Below are positions 39,105 through 46,672 of a DNA stretch of 64,000 bases, piece by piece. How positions within the stretch are numbered: position 1 is the stretch's first letter; each line of letters starts with the position of its first letter. This DNA comes from Lysobacteraceae bacterium NML93-0399 (lineage in GTDB: Bacteria; Pseudomonadota; Gammaproteobacteria; Xanthomonadales; Xanthomonadaceae). The stretch is taken from assembly GCA_002307375.1 (NCBI GenBank), contig NTJI01000001.1:1550001-1614000 (forward strand), written 5' to 3'. The notes beneath the pieces were generated by a model. It made no database searches, was not told where the DNA came from, and saw nothing but the letters and a program-made list of their open reading frames with translations. The position numbers and the translations under genes are program-made.

Positions 39105-40688
39105 ATGAAGACCATGAAGATCACCCTCCTCGCCCTCGCCGTCAGCGCCGCTGCGGTCGGCACGGCGCAGGCCCAGAACGTCGACCGCGACATCACCATC
39201 GACGACACGCGCAACTACGAAACCAACATCACCAACACCACGACCAACACGACGACGAATACGAACACCGACGTGAACCTCGGGCTGGACGCCACCGCCG
39301 ACCTTTCGCTGACGGCAGCTGCCGACCTGTACCTGCGCCAGAGTCTCGACCAGAGTCTGACCGAGACGACCGACCGCAGCCTCACCGAAACGACGGACCG
39401 CAGCCTCACAGAGACGGTCGATCTGAGCCTGAGCGACAGCGTCGATCGCAGCCTCACCGACACGACCGACCGTAGTCTGACCGAAACCACCGACCGCAGC
39501 TGGACCGAAACGCGCAGTCTGACCGACACCACCGATCGCAGCCTGAGCGAGGACCGCAGCCTGACCGAGACGACCGAGCGCAGCACCGTCGACTCGCGCG
39601 ATACCAGCTACAGCGACTCCTACGATCGCAACGTGTCGGTCGACGAGGTCACCCGCAACCACTCCAACGTGGTGTTCGAGGACATCCAGCGCACCGAGAA
39701 CGTCGAGTCCGACATCCGTCGCGAGCGCAACGAGCACGGCGTGGCGGTGAACCTGGAGAAGGATCTGTCGCTGTCGTCGGACATCAGCTTCAGCGGCGAT
39801 CCGACCCTGACCGGTGAGCTGGACATCGATTCGGCGGCCATCTCGGTCATCGATTCGCGCCAGACCATCACCGGCAACGGTGCGCTCAACGAGCGCGTCG
39901 ACAACGAGGCCTCCATGGACGGCGACGCGGCGTCCAGCGCTTCGGGCAACCTGCAGTTCAACGTCGCTGCGGGCGACACCAATGTGCAGGACAACGCCGC
40001 CGCGCTGTCGGCTGCCGATGCTTCGTTCACCTTCGGCATGGCGGATGCGGAAATCTTCGTGCACCAGCACGGTGCCAGCAACGTCACCGTCAACGAGGGG
40101 GCCAGCAACAGCGCCGGTGTCGGCGACTCGGCATTCGCGAACGCCTCGGGCAACATCGGCGTCAACGTCGCCTCGGGCAACCACAACGCGCAGTCCAACA
40201 ACCTCTCCGCGTCGGTCGCCACGGCGGTCTACGCGCAGTCGTCGGTGGCCACGCACCAGGTGGCCTCGGGCAATCTGGTCACCAACGCCGCATCGATGGT
40301 CGAGGACGGCGAAGGCGGCATGATGCCGGTGACGCTGACCGGTACCGCGACCGGCACGTCGACCGGCTCGGCCAGTGGCACCTACGAGGGCGAGGGCCGG
40401 CACTACCTGTTCGGCACGGGCCAGGGTTCGCTCTACAACCGCGAAGAGCAGGAAGGCACGCTGGCGATCGGCGAGATCGATTCGGAGTACGACCTGGCGA
40501 TCGAGCTGACCGGTTCGCTGCCGATGGCCAGCATGGCCTGGCGCGGCACCACCAACACCGCGTCCCTGTCGGGCGATGCATTCGCGAACGCGTCGGGCAA
40601 CATCGGCGTCAACGTGGCGGCGGGCAGCGGCAACCTGCAGTCCAACAGCCTGTCGATGGCGGTCGCCCAGCCGGGTGCGGGGAACTGA
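39105..40688 (+). CDS. fapC: FapC-like major amyloid subunit with octad repeats
   Basis: A 527-residue exported protein (signal peptide about 1-22, Thr-Ala-Gln-Ala). An Asn/Thr-rich stretch (40-57) leads to about ten tandem octads of the form Asp-Arg-Ser-Leu-Thr-Glu-Thr-Thr (82-160), then an acidic charged region (160-270). Three amyloid-type repeats follow at about 279-302, 347-371 and 496-521, sharing Ala-Ser-Gly-Asn-(Ile/Leu)-x-x-Asn-Val-Ala-(Ala/Ser)-Gly-x-x-Asn-x-Gln-(Ser/Asp)-Asn. Three repeats split by linkers of unequal length is the known FapC plan. No cysteine is present. GGGA lies upstream of ATG 39105. Confidence 0.75.
   Translation: MKTMKITLLALAVSAAAVGTAQAQNVDRDITIDDTRNYETNITNTTTNTTTNTNTDVNLGLDATADLSLTAAADLYLRQSLDQSLTETTDRSLTETTDRSLTETVDLSLSDSVDRSLTDTTDRSLTETTDRSWTETRSLTDTTDRSLSEDRSLTETTERSTVDSRDTSYSDSYDRNVSVDEVTRNHSNVVFEDIQRTENVESDIRRERNEHGVAVNLEKDLSLSSDISFSGDPTLTGELDIDSAAISVIDSRQTITGNGALNERVDNEASMDGDAASSASGNLQFNVAAGDTNVQDNAAALSAADASFTFGMADAEIFVHQHGASNVTVNEGASNSAGVGDSAFANASGNIGVNVASGNHNAQSNNLSASVATAVYAQSSVATHQVASGNLVTNAASMVEDGEGGMMPVTLTGTATGTSTGSASGTYEGEGRHYLFGTGQGSLYNREEQEGTLAIGEIDSEYDLAIELTGSLPMASMAWRGTTNTASLSGDAFANASGNIGVNVAAGSGNLQSNSLSMAVAQPGAGN
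39348..39584 (+). repeat. In-frame tandem octad repeat within fapC
   Basis: About ten units of 21-24 bp encode variants of Asp-Arg-Ser-Leu-Thr-Glu-Thr-Thr (e.g. DRSLTETT, DRSLTDTT, DLSLSDSV, DRSWTET). The DNA core GACCGYAGYCTSACCGARAC recurs with synonymous changes, so the repeat is maintained at protein level. Confidence 0.9.
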
Positions 40689-40706
40689 TCGCCACTGAGG
40701 TGTGAT

Positions 40707-40775
40707 GCCCGGCCTGCCCCCCTGTGCCGGGCTTCTCCCGGAAGCCCCGCGCCACATGCCCCGTGGCGCGGGGCT
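40707..40775 (+). terminator. Two strong hairpins between fapC and fapD (possible attenuator)
   Basis: Stem 1 pairs GCCCGGC (40707-40713) with GCCGGGC (40726-40732). Stem 2 pairs AGCCCCGCGCCAC with GTGGCGCGGGGCT (40743-40775), a 13-bp perfect stem. Neither is followed by a long T-run, so partial termination or 3' protection of fapC mRNA is more likely than a full stop. Confidence 0.55.
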
Positions 40776-40799
40776 CTCCTTCGGAAAGAGAGCGAAGCG

Positions 40800-41501
40800 A
40801 TGGCCCGTTGTCTGAAAGCGTGGGCGGCGACGGCGCTGCTGGCGATGGCGCCGGCGGTGTCGCAGGCCGCGGAGATCGGCTTCCACGGCATTCTGCCCAA
40901 CGGCGCGGTCATGCCGGTGCGGGTGGAAAGCATGCGCGAGGCGCGCTTCCGGCACCTGGTACGTCAGCACACCGATTACAGCTGCGGCGCCGCTGCACTG
41001 GCAACGATCCTCAAGTTCGCCTACCGGCTGGACGTCGACGAGGCAACCGTTATCGAAGGCATGATGGGGCTGGCCGATCCAGAGGTGGTGCAGGCACGCG
41101 GCTTCTCGCTGCTGGACATCAAGCGCTACGTCGAATCGCTGGGCATGCGCGGTCGCGGCTATCGCATCGATGAAGCACGACTGCGTGCACTGCGGGTGCC
41201 GGGCCTGGCGCTGGTGGACGTGCGCGGCTACCGGCATTTCGTCGTGCTCAAGCAGGTCGTGGGGGAGCACGTTGAGGTCGCCGACCCGATCCTGGGCAAC
41301 CGCAGCGTCCCGATGGACGAATTTCTCGAATCGTGGCCGTCACGGGCCATTTTCATCGTCATAGGCAGTGACTTCGACCGCAACACGGTGCTGATGGCGC
41401 CGGTCGCGCGACCGAGCGCCCGCGCGCTGTTCGCGCGACAGGGCGCGGTCACCGATGCCGATCTGCTCGACTTCGGCTTCAGCCATGCCGATCTGTTCTG
41501 A
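40800..41501 (+). CDS. fapD: FapD-like C39-family cysteine peptidase
   Basis: A 233-residue protein with a signal peptide (about 1-23) and a C39 peptidase core. The catalytic Cys is in Gln-His-Thr-Asp-Tyr-Ser-Cys-Gly-Ala-Ala-Ala (about residue 62), the His in Gly-Tyr-Arg-His-Phe-Val-Val-Leu (about 144) and the Asp in Val-Ala-Asp-Pro-Ile-Leu-Gly-Asn (about 161). These are the triad and context of double-glycine peptidases. In Pseudomonas, FapD is a periplasmic protease of this family needed for FapC export. It follows the fapC-fapD hairpins and precedes fapE by 13 bp. Confidence 0.85.
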   Translation: MARCLKAWAATALLAMAPAVSQAAEIGFHGILPNGAVMPVRVESMREARFRHLVRQHTDYSCGAAALATILKFAYRLDVDEATVIEGMMGLADPEVVQARGFSLLDIKRYVESLGMRGRGYRIDEARLRALRVPGLALVDVRGYRHFVVLKQVVGEHVEVADPILGNRSVPMDEFLESWPSRAIFIVIGSDFDRNTVLMAPVARPSARALFARQGAVTDADLLDFGFSHADLF

Positions 41502-41514
41502 GAGGAGACGTGAG

Positions 41515-42267
41515 ATGCGCACGTACGTGAGCTGTCTGGCCGTTCTCGTCCTGGCCGCGGGATCCGCGCCGATCTGGGCCGCCGACACCGGCGCCGACGC
41601 ACGCCGCGCCGGACTGCAGGAAATTTCCGACGCCGAGCTCGGCGCGATGCGCGGCCGCTACATCGTCGGCGACAACCAGGTCGCCTGGTTCGGCGTGACC
41701 ATGGTGTCGAACTGGATGACCGCCGCCGGCCAGACCGTGCAAGGCGCCCTGCAACTGGGCTTCGACCTGCGCGGCGGCACACCGCAGGTGAGCTTCGCGC
41801 CGAGCGTCACCATCACCGGAGAGGCCATCGGCCAGACTGCCGGCGGCAGCGGCATGGTCGACGGCAGTGGGCTGACCAACGTCGGTGGGCTGGTGCAGGG
41901 CGTGCAGGTGGCCGGCGACGGCAACCGTGCGCGCAATGGCCTGTCGCTGCGGCTGCGCGATGGCGAAGTGCCCGCGGCGGGCGCGCAGGGGCCGATGGTC
42001 GCCGAAACCACTGTCGGCGATGCCCATGCGCGCGCCGCGCTCGACGCCGGCGGCGCGCGGATCCTGCTGCAGGTCGCCGGACAGGGCGCCGCGGAACAGT
42101 GGATCGACGCCCAGTCGATCGGCCAGAGCATCCGGCTCGCGGGCAACGGACATGCGGTGGGTAACCAGTTGCAGCTCGACCTGGTGCGCCAGGCGGCGCC
42201 GGCGAGCGCAACCGTCCACCAGAACCTCGTGCAGGCCATCGGCATGGTCCGCGCAGGCGGCATCTGA
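41515..42267 (+). CDS. fapE: FapE-like exported protein
   Basis: A 250-residue protein with a signal peptide (about 1-22, Pro-Ile-Trp-Ala-Ala) and AGGAG before the ATG at 41515. It has segments resembling the amyloid repeats, such as Gly-Leu-Val-Gln-Gly-Val-Gln-Val-Ala-Gly-Asp-Gly-Asn-Arg-Ala-Arg-Asn and Gln-Ser-Ile-Arg-Leu-Ala-Gly-Asn-Gly-His-Ala-Val-Gly-Asn, with alternating Leu/Gln strands. Position and these segments fit FapE, a minor fibre component in Pseudomonas. One cysteine lies in the signal peptide and none in the mature part. Confidence 0.68.
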   Translation: MRTYVSCLAVLVLAAGSAPIWAADTGADARRAGLQEISDAELGAMRGRYIVGDNQVAWFGVTMVSNWMTAAGQTVQGALQLGFDLRGGTPQVSFAPSVTITGEAIGQTAGGSGMVDGSGLTNVGGLVQGVQVAGDGNRARNGLSLRLRDGEVPAAGAQGPMVAETTVGDAHARAALDAGGARILLQVAGQGAAEQWIDAQSIGQSIRLAGNGHAVGNQLQLDLVRQAAPASATVHQNLVQAIGMVRAGGI

Positions 42268-42341
42268 TCGACACGGGCAGTCGTCAGACGATCGTTCCAC
42301 ACCACGAACATCATCACGCGTCGATGCGGGAAGGGGGCATC

Positions 42342-43709
42342 TTGGAATCGACACATCGCAACGCGCGGCGGCCGTTGGCCATCGCGCTGGCACTGGTATT
42401 GCTGTGCCCGGCCACGGTTCTGGCGCAGGACGCGACGATCAGCGACGAGGACCGGCAGCGGATGCAGCAACTGCTGCAGGACCTGCAGACACTCAAGCAG
42501 GCCTACGCCCAGGAAGTCCGGCGGCTGCGCGAACTGGACATGCAGATCCAGGCGCTGCAGGCCCGCGTGTCGGGCGCCGCGCCGCAGCTCGCCGCGCAGC
42601 CGCCAGCGCAGGCACAGCTGCCGGCGCCTGCACCTGCATCCGTGGTCGCGCCACCGGCTGCCGCGACAGCGCCCGCCGACACGGCCGCGCGCAGCGATGA
42701 CGGCTATGCCAGCACCGCTGCCGATGCGCAACGCGCGCAGGAGGTCGAAACTCGCAGCGTCGTCGACGTCAAACAGCAGAGCACCGCGTTGTTCGCGCGC
42801 AGGCTCACGCTCGAGAACGGCATCAGCTACAACCGCTACGACCGCAAGCAGATCACGCTCAACGGGTTTCTCGCGCTGGATGCGATCTTTCTGGGCAACA
42901 TCGGCATCGAGAACGTCGAGTCGGACACGCTCAACTACAACTTCGCCGCGCGCTGGGGCTTGAGCGAACGGCTGAGCCTCAACCTCGACGTGCCTTACAT
43001 CGCCCGCAAGACCGTCTACCAGAAGGGCGGCGCCGGCGGCGCGGCAGCGGCCGTGGCGCAGGAGCAGACCGATGGCGCGGGGCTGGGCGACATCAGTGCG
43101 AGTGCGAACTTCAGGCTCTGGGGCGAGCGCGGCGCGTGGCCCGAAACGGTGCTCAACCTGGGCGTGACCGCGCCCACCGGCCGCGAACCCTACGGCATTC
43201 CCTGGCGCGTGCTCGAGCGTGACGACGACGACTTCATCCGCTTCGCCGTGCCCGAGGAGCAGCCCACCGGCAACGGCCTGTGGCAGGCCACGGTCGGGCT
43301 GTCGGCGGTCAAGACCACCGACCCGGCGATCCTGTTCGGCAACGTCGGCTACGTGCGGTCGTTCGCGCGGGACTTCGACGATCTCGACAACAACCCCGCG
43401 ACCGTCAATCCCGGACGCGTGCGGCTGGGTGATGCGTTCTACTTCGGCGCCGGCGTGGCCTTCGCTTTCAACGAGCGCACCAGCCTGAGCATCTCCTTCA
43501 GCGACCGCCTCAATGCGCGTGCCCGCACCCGCTACGAGGGCGGGCCGTGGAGCAAGCTGATCGGCAGCGACGCCAATGCCGCCACGATGAGCCTGGGCGT
43601 GACCCACGCGATGACCCCCAACGCGACCTTCGTCGGCGTGCTCGGCATCGGCCTGACGCCCGATGCGCCCGACTTCAACCTGACGGTCAAGGTGCCCTAC
43701 GCGCTCTGA
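42342..43709 (+). CDS. fapF: FapF-like outer-membrane amyloid secretion porin
   Basis: A 455-residue protein: signal peptide (about 1-28), an N-terminal amphipathic helix predicted as coiled coil (about 37-77, rich in Gln/Leu/Glu), a Pro/Ala-rich linker (80-115), and a beta-barrel domain of alternating strands to the end (Val-Lys-Val-Pro-Tyr-Ala-Leu). FapF in Pseudomonas is a trimeric 12-stranded porin gated by an N-terminal coiled coil that exports the amyloid subunits. TTG at 42342 follows GGGAAGGGGG at proper spacing; an in-frame ATG at 42324 lacks a ribosome-binding site. Confidence 0.75.
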   Translation: MESTHRNARRPLAIALALVLLCPATVLAQDATISDEDRQRMQQLLQDLQTLKQAYAQEVRRLRELDMQIQALQARVSGAAPQLAAQPPAQAQLPAPAPASVVAPPAAATAPADTAARSDDGYASTAADAQRAQEVETRSVVDVKQQSTALFARRLTLENGISYNRYDRKQITLNGFLALDAIFLGNIGIENVESDTLNYNFAARWGLSERLSLNLDVPYIARKTVYQKGGAGGAAAAVAQEQTDGAGLGDISASANFRLWGERGAWPETVLNLGVTAPTGREPYGIPWRVLERDDDDFIRFAVPEEQPTGNGLWQATVGLSAVKTTDPAILFGNVGYVRSFARDFDDLDNNPATVNPGRVRLGDAFYFGAGVAFAFNERTSLSISFSDRLNARARTRYEGGPWSKLIGSDANAATMSLGVTHAMTPNATFVGVLGIGLTPDAPDFNLTVKVPYAL

Positions 43710-43766
43710 GCGTCGTGGACGCGGCGGCGCAGACGTGTGCGAGCTGCGTTCCGGTTTGCACACATC

Positions 43767-43925
43767 TGTAGGAGCGCGCTCGCGCGCGATGGGTTTGATC
43801 GGGAAAGCCGCTCGCGCGCGAGCGCGCTCTTACACGAGGCGGGTACGCGGAGACGTCCGGTACTGGCGAAGTGGATGCCATCGCCGACCTGCGCTTTTCC
43901 TGTAGGAGCGCGGTTGCGCGCGATG
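43767..43925. repeat. REP-type palindromes after fapF
   Basis: TGTAGGAGCGCGCTCGCGCG (about 43768-43787) is mirrored at about 43811-43834 (GCGCGCGAGCGCGCTCTTAC), and a third single copy starts at 43901. The inverted pair can fold into a stem of over 20 bp between the convergent fapF and regulator genes and may end both transcripts. Confidence 0.85.
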
Positions 43926-43980
43926 GGCTTGACCGACCAAGCCTCTCCACACGAGGCGGGTCAGCGCCCACGAGGCGACT

Positions 43981-45309
43981 TCAGCGGAACGCGTCCAGGG
44001 AAACGCCGTGCTTGCGGCACAGCCGGTAGATCGTGACCCGCGATACGTCCAGCCGGCGCGCGCTGGCGCTGACATTGCAGCCGGTCGCGCGCAGGGCGTC
44101 GATGAGGGCGTCGCGTTCGATGCGGTCGCGGTGGGCATCCAGCGCGACGACCGCTGCGTTCGACGGTCCCAGTTGCAGATCGGCCGGTTCGATCAGCGCC
44201 TGTTCGGCGACCACCGCCGCACGGCGCACGCGGTTGAGCAGTTCGCGCACGTTGCCCGGCCACGCGTGCTGGCGCAGGCATTGCCGCGCGGCGGCGCTGA
44301 AACCACGCGCCTGCACGGTGTGCCCGGCCCGGAACGCGTCGAGAAATTCGCGCGCCAGCAGTTCCACGTCGGCGCCGCGCGCGCGCAGCGGCGGCATCTG
44401 CAGGCGCAGCACGTCGAGCCGGTAGAACAGGTCCTGGCGGAAACGGCCGGCCGCGATCGCCGCCTCCAGATCCACATGGGTGGCGGCCAGCACGCGGACG
44501 TCGACGCGGATCGCCTGGTGGCTGCCGACCCGCTCGACCGTGCCCTCCTGCAGCACGCGCAGCAGGTTGGTCTGCGCGTCGAGCGGCAGGTCGCCGATCT
44601 CGTCGAGGAACACCGTGCCGCCGTCGGCCGATTCGAACAGGCCCATGCGCCGCGCGGTGGCGCCGGTGAACGCACCGCGTTCGTGGCCGAACAGTTCGGA
44701 TTGCACCAGCGTCGGTGCGATCGCCCCGCAGTTCATCGCGACGAACGGCCGCCCGCGCCGCCGTGACAGGTCGTGCAGGGCGCGCGCCGCCAGTTCCTTG
44801 CCGGTCCCCGATTCGCCGGTGATCAGCACCGGCAGGTCGACGTCGGCATAGCGGTGGAGCATCGCGCGGACGCCGAGCATCGGCGGGCTCTGGCCGCCGA
44901 TGCTGCTGATGTCGCGACGTGGCCCCGCCATCAGGGCCGCCAGGGACGCGTCCAGCCGCGCGGGATCGAGCGGCGTCTGCAACTGCCGGGTGCATGCGGC
45001 GAGCACCCGCTGGCGCAGCGCTGCAGAGTCGGCGGGCGGGTCGGCGTCGTCGACCAGCGCCAGGGTCGGCAGATCGGCGTGCTCGGCGAGTGTGGCGTCC
45101 AGCGTGGCAAGCGTCGCGGCATCGGCGCCGCGCAGGTCGACGACAGCGACGACGGCATCGCCGCCGCGCATGCCGACCTGCCGGCCTGCCTCGGGCCGGG
45201 CCACGCGCAGATGCCAGCCGATGGCGGCGAACAGTGCCTGCGCACGGGCGTCCGGCGTGCCGAACCAGATCGCACAACGCTGCGTCTGCGCGGTCGTCAT
45301 CGGCACCAT
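43981..45309 (-). CDS. Sigma-54-dependent enhancer-binding transcriptional activator
   Basis: About 442 residues: an N-terminal receiver-like domain (1-120) containing Val-Val-Asp-Leu-Arg-Gly where a phosphoacceptor Asp would sit but otherwise atypical. The AAA+ domain has Walker A Gly-Glu-Ser-Gly-Thr-Gly-Lys-Glu (about 168), the sigma-54 contact loop Gly-Ala-Phe-Thr-Gly-Ala, Walker B Gly-Thr-Val-Phe-Leu-Asp-Glu and an Arg-finger region. A Fis-type HTH (Ser-Ala-Ser-Ala-Arg-Arg-Leu-Asp-Val-Ser-Arg-Val-Thr-Ile-Tyr-Arg) ends the protein. The layout recalls VpsR/FleQ-type activators of biofilm matrix genes. It is convergent with the sigma-54-driven fap-like operon and so is its likely activator. 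ATG at 45300 is an alternative start. Confidence 0.88.
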   Translation of the reverse strand: MVPMTTAQTQRCAIWFGTPDARAQALFAAIGWHLRVARPEAGRQVGMRGGDAVVAVVDLRGADAATLATLDATLAEHADLPTLALVDDADPPADSAALRQRVLAACTRQLQTPLDPARLDASLAALMAGPRRDISSIGGQSPPMLGVRAMLHRYADVDLPVLITGESGTGKELAARALHDLSRRRGRPFVAMNCGAIAPTLVQSELFGHERGAFTGATARRMGLFESADGGTVFLDEIGDLPLDAQTNLLRVLQEGTVERVGSHQAIRVDVRVLAATHVDLEAAIAAGRFRQDLFYRLDVLRLQMPPLRARGADVELLAREFLDAFRAGHTVQARGFSAAARQCLRQHAWPGNVRELLNRVRRAAVVAEQALIEPADLQLGPSNAAVVALDAHRDRIERDALIDALRATGCNVSASARRLDVSRVTIYRLCRKHGVSLDAFR

Positions 45310-45484
45310 GCCGCCGCCTGCGCCGATAGCGCGACCGCCGGCCACGCGGCTTCCATCGTCATGTCCCCTGATCCCTGCCCCGGATGTCGCTCCCACCAAA
45401 CGTGCAGAACAGCGCAGAGCGGACATCGCGGCCCGGTCGTGGCCGGTCGCACGGGTTGAGACGGTCGCGGTCCACACTGGCGCC

Positions 45485-46582
45485 ATGAATGCCGGTCGCC
45501 TCCGTCCGCCCGTCGCCACCGCCCGCAAGGGGCGCGGCAGTGCGTCGTGGGTCGCCGGCCGATTCGAAAAGCGGGTCGCGACGGCCGAGGATGACGGCTG
45601 GGACGCCCTGCAGATGCTGCAGGACGAATCGACCGCGCCCCAGACCACGGTCACCGAGGAGCGTGCGCGCAGCATCGTCAGCCGCAACGACTCGCCCGAC
45701 ATCGGGTTCTCGCAGTCGGTGAACCCCTACCGCGGCTGCGAGCACGGCTGCGTGTACTGCTTCGCGCGGCCCTCGCACGCCTATCTCGACCTGTCGCCCG
45801 GTCTCGACTTCGAAACCCGGCTGTTCGCCAAGACCAATGCCGCCGAGCGCCTGCGCGCCGAGTTCGCGCGGCCCGGCTACGTCTGCTCGCCGATCGCGCT
45901 GGGCATCAACACCGATGGCTACCAGCCGATCGAACGCCGCTACGGACTGACCCGCGCGCTGATCGAGGTCATGGCCGAGGCCCGTCACCCCTTCAGCATC
46001 GTCACCAAGAGCGCCAACGTGGTGCGCGACCTCGACCTGCTGGCGCCCATGGCGGCCGACGGCCTGGTCACGGTGCACTTCTCGGTCACCTCGCTCGACA
46101 ACCGGCTCTCGGCGCGAATGGAGCCCCGCGCCGCCGCGCCGCATGCGCGCCTGCGGGCGATGCGCACGCTGGCCGAGGCCGGCGTGCCGGTCGGCGTGAT
46201 CGTCGCCCCGGTGGTGCCGATGATTTCCGACTGCGAACTCGAGGCGATCCTCGAAGCGGCGCGCGAGGCCGGCGCCGCCAGCGCCGGCTACGTGCTGCTG
46301 CGGCTGCCGCACGAACTCAAGGCGGTCTGGCGCGAGTGGCTGGATCTGCATTACCCCGACCGCGCCGCCCACGTCATGAGCCTGCTGCAGCAGATGCACG
46401 GCGGCCGCGACTACGACAGCAGCTTCGGCCATCGCATGCGCGGACAGGGGCCATTCGCCGATCTCATCCGGATGCGGTTTGCCAAGGCTCACCGCAGTCT
46501 CGGCTTCGGCCGGCTGCCACCGCTGCGCACCGATCGATTCGTGCCGCTGCGCAAGGCCTCGCCCCAGGGCGAGCTGTTCTAG
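45485..46582 (+). CDS. PA0069-family radical SAM protein
   Basis: A 365-residue radical SAM enzyme. The cluster motif Cys-Glu-His-Gly-Cys-Val-Tyr-Cys (CX3CX2C, about residue 85-92) follows Val-Asn-Pro-Tyr-Arg-Gly, the hallmark of the SplB/PA0069 family. Gly-Ile-Asn-Thr-Asp-Gly-Tyr-Gln-Pro-Ile-Glu and Thr-Lys-Ser are also typical. It reductively cleaves S-adenosylmethionine; the physiological substrate is not established. ATG at 45485 is used although the frame remains open upstream. No clear operon partner. Confidence 0.85.
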   Translation: MNAGRLRPPVATARKGRGSASWVAGRFEKRVATAEDDGWDALQMLQDESTAPQTTVTEERARSIVSRNDSPDIGFSQSVNPYRGCEHGCVYCFARPSHAYLDLSPGLDFETRLFAKTNAAERLRAEFARPGYVCSPIALGINTDGYQPIERRYGLTRALIEVMAEARHPFSIVTKSANVVRDLDLLAPMAADGLVTVHFSVTSLDNRLSARMEPRAAAPHARLRAMRTLAEAGVPVGVIVAPVVPMISDCELEAILEAAREAGAASAGYVLLRLPHELKAVWREWLDLHYPDRAAHVMSLLQQMHGGRDYDSSFGHRMRGQGPFADLIRMRFAKAHRSLGFGRLPPLRTDRFVPLRKASPQGELF

Positions 46583-46672
46583 GCACTGCGGGCCGCATTC
46601 ACGCGGCCTCCACCTCGCATCGACGCGGGGATTTTCTACACTGCGCGGTCCCCGCGTGAGATCCCCGTCGCG

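Noticed and set aside
39348..39584. Short direct repeats that might suggest a CRISPR array
   Set aside because: Units are contiguous 21-24 bp without unique spacers and stay in frame within an exported protein.
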